The notes under the pieces are model-generated. The model was not told the origin of the DNA. It worked only from the letters and a program-made list of their open reading frames with translations, and did not search any database. Of a stretch of 64,000 nt of DNA, positions 1 to 9,185 are shown piece by piece (position 1 is the stretch's first letter; the number at the start of each line of letters is the position of its first letter). The DNA comes from Megalopta genalis (lineage: Eukaryota > Arthropoda > Insecta > Hymenoptera > Halictidae), in contig NC_135026.1 in NCBI RefSeq assembly GCF_051020955.1, positions 6,114,501 to 6,178,500 on the forward strand, in the 5' to 3' direction. The translations under genes and the position numbers were made by a program.

Positions 1-240
1 GTCCTCGGGAAACCCGTCGATCGTTGAAAATCCCTTCTTTCCGAGGCCTCGACGCCTCAATTACGTCGCCGGCTGCCGCGGAAAATTAGCCGGCCGACGA
101 CCGGCCTCGATAATTGCTCCGAGAATCTGGGAAAAGTTGTGGTATCGTCGGAAACCCATTTCAAGACGACGCGAGAGTCCTTATCCGTTCGCTGGAATGC
201 CACTTTGTCGATTTTCACGGCGACTCGCCGGGAAAATAGA
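1..240. other. GC-rich non-repetitive island
   Basis: CpG-rich unique sequence with many CCGG/GGCC and TCGA words. I see no reading frame, splice pair or RNA gene here. It is the first of about 30 such islands that separate the tandem arrays. It may be ordinary intronic or intergenic DNA; no function is claimed. Confidence 0.6.
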
Positions 241-249
241 TTGGACGCT

Positions 250-1365
250 ATTTTAATCGGATACCGCGTTATGTTGCAAATGGAAGAGCTAACGACGCAA
301 CAGAATTGAGCAGGAAACTTATGCGCTTTACAATGTTGCGAAAAAGAGATCGATGGATTGCCCGGATTGAGAAGGAGATTGATTTGACATTGATTAACAC
401 AATGTTGCAGATTTTGTCAATTTTCTACTGGAATGAAAGTTCGACATATTTTTATAAACTGCACAATGTTGCAAATAAGGTATCCATAAGTTCCAGTATT
501 AAATGAAAATTAGGCATAAAATTTATTAATTGTACAATGTTGCAGGTGAAAGATTTATCAATTTTCCTCTCGAATGAAAGTTTAGGAGAAATTGTGTAAG
601 GTGAGCAATGTTGCAAATAAAGGATTCATAATTCACAGATTACCCGGATTGAGCAAAAAACTGCACAATGTTGCATATGAGAGATTTATCAATTTTCCTC
701 TAGAATGAAAGTTCAACAAAAAATGAATAAACTGAACAATCTTGCAAATAAAGGATCCATAAGTTCGCTTATTAAATAACAAGTGGGCATACAATTTATT
801 AACTGTGCCATGTTGTAAAGAAGAACTCGATAGATTGCCTAAATCGTGCAGAAAATTGATTAACTGTACAATGTTGCAAAAAAGAACTCGATAGAGTGTC
901 TAGATCAAGCAAAAGATTGATTAACTGCACAATGTTGAAAGTGAGAGATTTATCAATTTTCCTCTCGAATGAAAGTTCGTCAAACAATATATAAATTGCA
1001 CAATGTTGCAAATGAAGGATCTGTATGGAATAAAAGTTAGGCAGCAAATGTATAAGCTTCACAATGTTGCAAATGAAGAATCCAGTAAATCACGTAAATT
1101 GTGCAGAAAATAGATCATCATATTCACAATGTTGCAACTGAAGGATCATTCAATTTTCCTTCCTAATTAATAATTGGGCACGAAGTACACAATGTTGCAA
1201 ACGAAGGATCTTTCAATTTTCCTCCGGAATAAAAATCCAATAGAAAATTCATAAACTTTACAATATTGCAGCCGATGGATTTGCCAATTTGCCTGCTAAA
1301 TAAAAATTGAACGGAACAAACAAAAACTGCACAATGTTGCAAAAAAGGTATCGCATACTGGATTA
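250..1365. repeat. Tandem array, ~66-bp unit, core ACAATGTTGCAAAT
   Basis: About 17 diverged copies. The word ACAATGTTGCA recurs near 331, 401, 463, 535, 606, 666, 868, 999, 1063, 1126, 1190 and 1332, with variants near 738, 807, 931 and 1260, at a spacing close to 66 bp. Around the core, units share GAGAGATTTATCAATTTTCC and GAATGAAAGTT. The core is better conserved than the rest of the unit. The same core turns up in arrays at 14.3-15.3 kb and, inverted, at 32.7-33.8 kb. Short open frames here are by-products of the repeat. Confidence 0.92.
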
Positions 1366-1560
1366 TCTAAATTGTAATTAATTTGCAAATAAATATATTT
1401 CCGATTTTGCTCTAGGAAGAATAAAAGTTATCCTGTAGAATAAAAATTGAGCAACTGCTCTGCTTTGCAAATAAAAATAAAAAATCAATTTCCATATGAA
1501 ATATAAATTCTGAAGATAATCCATAATCTAAAGCATCGGATCAAAATCGTAAAATTCAGC
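1366..1560. other. AT-rich stretch, decayed edge of array
   Basis: AT-rich DNA with ATAAAAATTGAGC-like fragments of the preceding array but no regular period. Nothing else can be supported. Confidence 0.5.
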
Positions 1561-2010
1561 CATTTGAAACACCGATTCGAGAAACAGGTCAGAATTTCGC
1601 CGACTCTTCGTTTCAGTGATTCACGACCGCATACGTCTGTCACCGGTGTCTGCCACTAAACCCTGTTTATCGGCCGCAAATTGTAAGCAGTATCGCTACT
1701 AGTTAGCCGCGTCGTCGCCTCGAGGAGAGGTGTCTTAAATATCGGTAAATAATGTAGCCTGTCGGCCAGTGTCAATTCCGGCACCGGCACACGCAGGTGT
1801 GAAAATTGCTTTTGACGCGGTTATCCACTTTGCAGGAGCGGCGTCGGGTCGCGTTGCTGGACGTCACTCGAAATGACGTCTCTGACGTACGATGCTTCCC
1901 TCCCTGTCTGACCAACGCGTTCCACAGCCTCGTCTGGCATTTATGTTCGGCTAAACATCGTCTCGTCGAGAGAGAGATACCGGCCCGTAAAATTCACGAT
2001 AACTAATTTG
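1561..2010. other. GC-rich non-repetitive island
   Basis: Unique CpG-rich sequence. It contains a pyrimidine-rich stretch ending in TTTGCAG at 1830-1835 that could act as a 3' splice acceptor, but no matching donor closes an exon. The downstream frame (to about 2006) has no recognisable domain. The notable content is a cluster of CRE-like words at 1860-1889, listed separately. Confidence 0.55.
1860..1889. promoter_or_regulatory. Cluster of three CRE/ATF-like half sites
   Basis: Within 30 bp there is GACGTCA (1860-1866), TGACGTC (1874-1880) and TGACGTA (1883-1889). The first two form an inverted pair. TGACGTCA is the established CREB/ATF bZIP site. Function here is inference; the cluster sits in a non-repetitive island with no identified promoter. 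Confidence 0.3.
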
Positions 2011-2965
2011 ATAGGTTTCATCGTAATTGTGTGCGTGTATTTATAGAATATAGAATTAATATGTACGCGGAGTTAATATTGGTAATATTGTTATTAATGG
2101 TGATATTATTAGTGGTAATATTGGTAATATTAATCGTATGTTTTCTTTTTCATTTTTTGGACGAAGTGAAGTTTGTCTGATCTTGGCTGGCCATTTCTAC
2201 TTCAATGAATTTTGTATATATTATAGATATAATATTAATTCTATATTCTTGCCAATTAAACCAATTGTAGATATTGATAATATTAATCCTACGTTCCCTT
2301 TTCAATTTTTAGGCAAAGTGACATTTGTCTGATCCTGGCTAGGCATTTCTACTTTAACCAATTCTCTGTATATAGTTATAATGTTAATTCTATATTCTGC
2401 CAATTAAACCAATTACAGATATTGGTAATATTAATTCCACGTTTTCTTTTTAATTTTTTTGGTCGAAGTGAAATTTGTCTGATCTTTGCTGGCGATTTCT
2501 ACTTAAACCGATTGTATATATTCTGGGTTCCCTTCTACTGAATCATTTGCATGTATTGATAATATTAATTCCACGTTTACCTTTCAATTTTTTAGACAAA
2601 GGGAAATTTGTCTGATCTTGGCTGGCCAGTTCTACTGAAATGAATTTTCTGTATATTTACAATATTAATTCTATATTCTCGTAAATTACACTAATTACAT
2701 ATGTTGATAATAATAATTCTACGTTTGCCTTTAAATTTTTACACAAAATGAAATCTGTTTTGGACAAAGCGAAATCTGTCTGATCTTGACTATCCGGTTC
2801 TACTTAAATGAATTTTATATCTTGATAATATTGATTCCGAATTCCTTTCTATTAAACCAATTATATATATTCATAAATTTAATTCTACGCTTCGTACGAC
2901 TTGTTTGTTCTCACAGAAATTGACATGTCTGATCTTCGCTGGAAATTTCTACTTAAACCAATACG
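2011..2965. repeat. Tandem array, ~150-bp unit with TTTGTCTGATC
   Basis: Six degenerate copies. The landmark TTTGTCTGATCTTGGCTGG or a variant occurs near 2172, 2325, 2477, 2607, 2777 and 2928. Units also share GATAATATTAATTCTA and CATTTCTACTTAAACCAAT. An AT-rich block of GGTAATATT repeats (2085-2135) leads into it. The open frame at 2138-2332 is one unit of this repeat and is not treated as a gene. Confidence 0.88.
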
Positions 2966-2994
2966 ACGCGTACTAGTATCATCATTTCTACATC

Positions 2995-3193
2995 TGTTCC
3001 TAAACAAAATTTAATTTCCATGAGTCGATGTTGTTTTGTAAAACAGCAAAAAAAATTCAAAAAAATAAAATTACTCCTGACCGACTCGCAATCTCTTCCT
3101 AAAAAAGAATTTAATTTCCATGAATCGATGTTGTTTTGTAAAACAGAAAAAAATTCAAGAAAATATAATTACTCCTGACCGATTCGCAATTAA
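2995..3193. repeat. Tandem duplication, 100-bp unit, two copies
   Basis: Two adjacent copies exactly 100 bp apart (landmark TTTAATTTCCATGA at about 3009 and 3109). They share GTTGTTTTGTAAAACAG and ATTACTCCTGACCGA and differ at only a few sites, so the duplication is fairly recent compared with neighbouring arrays. Confidence 0.85.
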
Positions 3194-3322
3194 TTAATTT
3201 ATTAAAAATCGTGATAAATATACACGTAGATCCTGCATCTTATAATTATTATAATTTTTATTTTCCCCGAAAATCTACAGTCTGGTCATCGAAAAACGAT
3301 CAGCTACGTTCCAAGTGGAATC

Positions 3323-3632
3323 AGACAGCAGTGGACAGACACTACTTATTTCTCAGGCCAATGATTTCCAATATTTTTTAGCCTAATAAATTCCTATTAA
3401 TAATTTCAATAAATTCCTTATATATATATAATTAGAAGATAATAATATAATAATGCTATATTATATATATTATGTATATATTATCATTATTATATATATA
3501 TTTTTTAGACCAATAATTCTTATTAATAATTTAAATAAATTCTAAATAAATTATTAATAAGAATTATTGGTCTAAAAAATATTGGAAATCGTTAGCCTGA
3601 GAAATAAGTAGTGTCTGTCTCCACTGCTGTCT
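3323..3632. mobile_element. Fold-back (MITE-like) element with ~90-bp inverted arms
   Basis: The left arm starts AGACAGCAGTGG at 3323. The right arm ends with its reverse complement at about 3632. Arms match over about 90 bp with few differences and share GACACTACTTATTTCTCAGG and GATTTCCAATATTTTTTAG. A nested hairpin of 36 perfect base pairs (3498-3533 with 3547-3582, 13-nt loop) shows that part of the arm was copied twice. The middle is TATA-rich. This structure is typical of non-autonomous terminal-inverted-repeat elements. No transposase is present, and I could not identify target-site duplications with certainty. Confidence 0.7.
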
Positions 3633-3639
3633 ATATTCT

Positions 3640-4440
3640 TATTAGAGATTATATATATGTTCTTAAATGATTCGTAAAATAAATTCCGCGACCGCAGTGG
3701 ATCACTGGTTCGTCGAACACGGTAAAAGCAGCAATTGACAGGCTTTCCCAATCGCGTCCGGCAACGCAACAACGCGCCGCGTGATCGAGAAAAGATGCCG
3801 GGCTGCGCGCAACAATAGATTTTTCCCTCGGCCATTCACGGCATCGAATTAAGGGCGATAAATTATTAATTGCAGGAATGGGATCGGTTCACCTGCAACC
3901 GTGGGAACGGCTCCGACGGCCTTGGGGGAACCTCCGCGATTGTCGGCCCCGTAAAAACGCTAATGATATCTGATTGCTCCCTATTCACGATGATACCTGG
4001 CCCGCACGCTGTTCGTGCAGGCTCGCCTTCTGGTACCAGTCCCTCGGCTCCTTATCGCCGCGTTATCATCGAACAGTCTCCCGGCGTGGCTGGCCCCGTC
4101 AAACGCCGCCAGTCCCATTAAAATCGCGCCCGACAGGCCTCCGTTACGGCACTGACAAATGCCATGGCAGCGGGACGCGAACGGCCCAAACGATCCCCCG
4201 GAAATCAATGCTCGAATCTTGGGCCCGTTTAAATTCGAGCAGACCAGACCGAGGCTAGCGACAGGTGGCGACTGACGGCCACTTCACCATCGTACGATCT
4301 TAATTGGTTTTCATTTCTTTGGGAATGAAAACGTCGCGCAACGGTCTTCAGATAGGATCGGCAGTTTTTAATTTATGTATTCGTTGAGGATATTGAGATA
4401 ATTGTCGGAGACTCGCTGGTGTCTCGAGGAATTTCGGGTG
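3640..4440. other. GC-rich non-repetitive island
   Basis: Unique sequence. Both strands carry overlapping short open frames (3870-4258) because CpG-rich DNA has few stops. None has a recognisable domain, signal peptide or splice context. I see no supported gene. Confidence 0.55.
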
Positions 4441-5165
4441 CATAAGTGACATCGAACGACCTCAAACTTGATCGAACTGCAGATTTTAGTTGCACTTTTT
4501 ATGCTTGCGATTTAAGCAGAGACAGAGTTTGGTCTCGAAACGGGGTCAAACTTGATCAAACTGCGGATTTAATTGTGGTTTTTATGCTTGCTGTTTGAGC
4601 AGAGCTAGTGGTGATCTTCAAACAATGTCAAACTTGACCAAACTGCAGATTTAGTTGTGATTATTACATTTATAATTTAACCAGATCCAGATTTTAGCAT
4701 CAAACAGTGTCAAACTTGACTAAACTGCAGATTAAGTTGTGATTTTTACATTTACAATTTAACCAGATCCAAACTTTAGCTTCAAACAGTATCAAACTTC
4801 ATCAAACTGCGAATTTAATTGTGCTTTTTATATTTGTATTTTGACCCAGTCCAGACTTTGGCATCAAACAATGTCAAAATTGACCAAATTCCAGATTTGG
4901 TTGTGATTTTTACATTTATAATGTAAGCAGAGCCATATTTTTACCTGAAACAACGTCAAACTTCATCAAACTACAGATTCAGTTGTTCTTTTTACATTTA
5001 CAATTTAACCAGATCCAAACTTTAGCTTCAAACAGTGTCAAACTTGATCAAACGGCGGATGTAATTGTATATTTTACATTTGCATTTTAACCGAGTCCAG
5101 ACTTTGACCTCAAGCAATGTCAAACTTGATCAAACTGCGGATTTTATTGTACTTTCTACATTTGC
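4441..5165. repeat. Tandem array, ~82-bp unit, CAAACAATGTCAAACTTG
   Basis: Nine copies of about 82 bp. The landmark GTCAAACTTGATCAAACTGC or a variant occurs near 4461, 4546, 4628, 4710, 4790, 4872, 4955, 5037 and 5118. The same core appears as its reverse complement in the array at 7841-8660. Confidence 0.9.
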
Positions 5166-5204
5166 ATTTTAACTCAATCCACACTGCAGAAAAAAACATA
5201 AACA

Positions 5205-6866
5205 ACTGAGTCCATAGTCCTAAGTTCACAGTCCTAACCTTATAGTCCCGAGTCCATAGTCCAAAGTCTATAATCCTAAGTCTATATATAGTCTTTGAGC
5301 TTGTAGCCCTAAGTCCAGAGTCCATAGTCCTAAAATCCGTAGTCCAAAGTCCATAATCCCACATCCATAGTCTTTAAGCTTGTAGTCCTAAGGCCATAGT
5401 CTTAAACCTGTAGTCCTAAGTCCATAGTCTTAAGTCCATAGACCTAAATCTGTAATCCAAAGTCAATAGTCCTAAGTCCATAGTCCTAGATCCACAGTTC
5501 TAAGTTCATAGTCTCAAGCCTTTAGTCCTAAATCCATAGTCTGAACTTTATATCCCTGTGTCCATAGTCCTAATTCTATAGTTCTAAGACCTATGTCGAT
5601 AGTCCTAAGATATATTTCTAATGTTGAAAGTCCTAAGTTCGTAGTCTTAAGCCTGTAATGCTAAGTCCATAGTCGTAACCTTATAGTCCTGAATCCATAG
5701 TCCAAAGTCCATAATCTTAAATCCATAGTCTTTAAGCATGTAGTTCTAAGTTCATAGTCTTAAGCCTAAGCCTGTGGTCCTCAGTCCATAGTCTTAAGTC
5801 CAGTCCTAGGTCCATAGTTTTAAGTCCATAATCCTAACCTTATAATCCTAAGTCCATAGTCCAAAGTCCATAATCCTAAGTCTATAGTCTTTGAGCTTGT
5901 AGTCCTAAGTCCTAAGTCCAAAGTCCGTAATCCTAAATTCATAGTCTTTAAGCATGTAGTCCTAAGTACACAGTCTTAACCCTGTAATGCTAAGTCCATA
6001 GTTCTGACCATATTAGTCCTGAGTCCATAGTCCTAACTATATTAGTCCTGAGTCCATAGTTCTAACCATATTAGTCTAACCTGAGTCCATAGTCCAAAGT
6101 CCATAATCCTAAGTCTATAGTCTTTGAACTTGTAGTCCTAAGTCCTAAGTCCTAAGTCTATAGTCTTTGAACTTGTAGTCCTAAGTCCTAAGTCCAAAGT
6201 CCATAATCTTAAATCCATAGTCTTTAAGCATGTAGTCCTAAGTTCACAGTCTTAACCCTGTAATGCTAAGTCCATAGTTCTGACCATATTAGTCCTGAGT
6301 CCATAGTCCTAACTATATTAGTCCTGAGTCCATAGTTCTAACCATATTAGTCTAACCTGAGTCCATAGTCCTAAGTCCTAAGTCCTAAGTCTATAGTCTT
6401 TGAACTTGTAGTCCTAAGTCCTAAGTCCTAAGTCCAAAGTCCATAATCTTAAATCCATAGTCTTTAAGCATGTAGTCCTAAGTTCACAGTCTTAACCCTG
6501 TAATGCTAAGTCCATAGTTCTGACCATATTAGTCCTGAGTCCATAGTCCTAACTATATTAGTCCTGAGTCCATAGTTCTAACCATATTAGTCTAACCTTA
6601 GTCCATAGTCCAAAGTCCATAATCCTAAGTCTATAGTCTTTGAACTTGTAGTCCTAAGTCCTAAGTCCTAAGTCCAAAGTCCATAATCTTAAATCCATAG
6701 TCTTTAAGCATGTAGTCCTAAGTTCACAGTCTTAACCCTGTAATGCTAAGTCCATAGTTCTGACCATATTAGTCCTGAGTCCATAGTCATAACCATATCA
6801 GTCCTGAGTCCATAGTTCCAACCATATTAGTCTAACCTGAGTCCATAGTCCAAAGTCCATAGTTCT
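5205..6866. repeat. AGTCC-word array (AGTCCATAGTCCTAA) with 240-bp higher-order unit
   Basis: A long run of 12-16-bp words such as AGTCCATAGTCCTAAG. The left part is degenerate. From about 5985 the array is organised into higher-order units starting TAATGCTAAGTCCATAG at 5985, 6261, 6501 and 6741; the last two spacings are exactly 240 bp and those copies are almost identical. On the opposite strand the words read GGACTATGGACT, which links this array to the GGACT array at 9186-12330 and to the AGTCC arrays at 41-45 kb. Confidence 0.93.
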
Positions 6867-7840
6867 CACTAGAAACAGGCTGTCGAAGCTATTCGGACAC
6901 CGCCGGAAAAACTGTGCCCAGCCTAAAAAACGAGACTATATTGAAGAATAAGGTCACTAATTCCGAAATTTCTCCTGTTTTCTCTGTGATATCGGCTACC
7001 TCTGGGACCACCCTTGAGTTTCGTCGATCGGGGGAACAGTTCCCATGTTCCGCGGGGTCTCAGGAAATTCACCGGCGAGGAAATTCTCGTGGCCGGAGAG
7101 CTGGTCACGACACGGGGAACGACCCCGACGGTGCCCCATAGGCCGAACAGCGGAAAAACGCTGCCGCGGAGTGGAGGGGAGGGGTGGGGTGGGGGGAGAA
7201 TGAAGACGGTGAATCGGCGAACACGGGACGGGGCGCAAAATAAACGGAGGATGAAGATGAAAGGAGGAGGACAGGTAGACAGGCCGGGGCCGGGTGAGGG
7301 ACAGAGGGGAGGATCGTGGACGGAGCTGTTTTCTCTAATTCTCCATGATTGATGGCGATTGGCGAATTTTTTCCGGTGCCCGGCTAGGAAGAGCCTAGTG
7401 GCAGGTGATTACTGTTGGTGGGCAGGTTGCAAAGCAGCCGTGGACCCCGGTGCTATCTCGTTGTTGCTCGTTGCCCGGCGTTGGGCTCTCTCGAGTCGCT
7501 GCGGACGTAACGACTGGCGGATCGTTAGCCGGCCGGGAAAGAAAGAAGGAGGCGGAGGCGAGCCGGCAGAAGAAACGCCGGGAAAGAAGATATTCGATAA
7601 TGGCGAACGGTTGCGTAAAACGGTCCGGAGAGAGCCGGGAACGCGTTCGACGAGGCGTGGCTACGTTTCGCTCGGTTTGTCGTGGCACCTCGTGGTGCGC
7701 CCTTCGACCTTTAACTTTATCTTTGGTACGGTGCGATTCATTTTGAGGGGACGTTTTTTGGGGGGAGAGTTTGAACGAGCTCCGAATCGGGTCGATAGAA
7801 AAGTACTGTACATTTGGGACAATTGGCGGAAAAATAGTTG
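6867..7840. other. GC-rich non-repetitive island
   Basis: CpG-rich unique DNA with several overlapping open frames on both strands (for example 7014-7352 and 7359-7841 on +, 7395-7904 on -). Two strands being open at once is expected in CpG-rich sequence and argues against reading either as a gene; none resembles a known family. A G-rich tract at 7176-7196 is listed separately. Confidence 0.55.
7176..7196 (+). other. Predicted G-quadruplex with single-base loops
   Basis: Four G-runs of at least four Gs separated by single A or T bases on the + strand. Single-nucleotide loops are known to give the most stable intramolecular quadruplexes. The role, if any, is unknown. Confidence 0.6.
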
Positions 7841-8660
7841 ACGATTTATTTGTTGGAGAAATGGTCGCAGATAATAATATATATAACCTTGATATAATCT
7901 TCACCTAACCTTTTGGGACATTCGTTGGAAAAATAGTTGACGATTTATTCGTTAGAGAAATGGTCGCTGATAAAAGTAACCTTGAAAAGGTTACAAATTT
8001 CTGAAATTCAAATTGAATACTCTTTGATGCTTAAGAGGTGAGCTTCATCGAAACACAAACGCTAGAAATATCATAAAATCTACAAGTTTGTTTTAGTTTG
8101 ACATTGTTTGAGACTCGAGGTCTCTATTTAATTGAAATACAAATTTCTCAAATTCAAATTGAATATTCTTTGATGTTGAAACAATGATTTTGGTCAAAAT
8201 ACAAATGCAAGAAATATCATAAGATGTACAAGTTTGCTCAAGTTTGACCTTGTTTGAGGCTTGAGGTCTGGATTTAATTGAAGTACAAATTTCTAAAATT
8301 CAAATTGAATATTCTTTGATGCTGAAAAGATGAATGTGGTCGAAATACAAATGCAAGAAATATCATAAAATGTAAAAGTTTGTTCAAGTTTGACATTGTT
8401 TGAGACTAGAGGTCTGGATTTAATTAAAATACAAATTTCTGAAGGGCAAATTGAATATTCTTTGAGGCTCAAGAGTTGAGTTTCATCGAAACGTAAACGC
8501 TAGAAATATCATAAAATCTTTAAGTTTGATCATATTTGCTCAAGTTTGACATTGTTTGAAGTTTGAGGTCTCTATTTAATTGAAATACAAATTTCTCAAA
8601 TTCAAATTGAATATTCTTCGATGCGCAAGAGATGATTTTGATCGAAATACAAATGCAAGA
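7841..8660. repeat. Tandem array, ~145-bp unit, core CAAGTTTGACATTGTTTGAG
   Basis: About 4.5 copies. Landmarks are AATACAAATTTCT near 8141, 8284, 8429 and 8586 and TTCAAATTGAATATTC in each unit. The core CAAGTTTGACATTGTTTGAG is the reverse complement of the core of the 4441-5165 array, so the two are inverted relatives. Confidence 0.88.
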
Positions 8661-9185
8661 AATTTAATTGTTTAACATACAATCACATTTAACACCATCC
8701 GAGCTGACATATTATAACAAATGATTGAAACGAAATTTTCCAAGGCCCACTGTGCAGCGATATTGCGTCGCATTATTGCATCGTGGTTCGAGGAACAACG
8801 ATCGCGAAAGGAGGAACGAGGAAACGCGCATCGACTCTGGTAATTGTTCTTTAATTTCACGCAGAGAAGCCCGTCTTTCATTAAGACGCGCGTGATCTAT
8901 GGCTATCGAGTATTGCTTCTAAGGCTGGTGTGTTCGCAGTAATCTGCGTGGCTAATTTCGGCGAGGCGAATTGAATGTTCGATCGGCAGCTGATGCACCG
9001 CGGCGATGATCGGCGTCGGATTCTCGGAAGGTTTTGGTTCGCCGAGGTTCGAGAGCGATTCTGGCCGTAGCTCGAAGCACTTAAAACGGTCGATGGTAGA
9101 TTTGATTACGTATTAGCATCGGTATATCGATTTCAGAGTTTTCTGCTACGTGTAATCGCTGTTTCATCATTCAGCGGTAATATCA
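8661..9185. other. GC-rich non-repetitive island
   Basis: Unique sequence between two arrays. No exon, RNA gene or transposon remnant can be supported. Confidence 0.5.

Noticed and set aside
7359..7904. Long frames open on both strands (160 and 169 codons)
   Set aside because: Mutually overlapping antisense frames in CpG-rich DNA; neither resembles a protein family.
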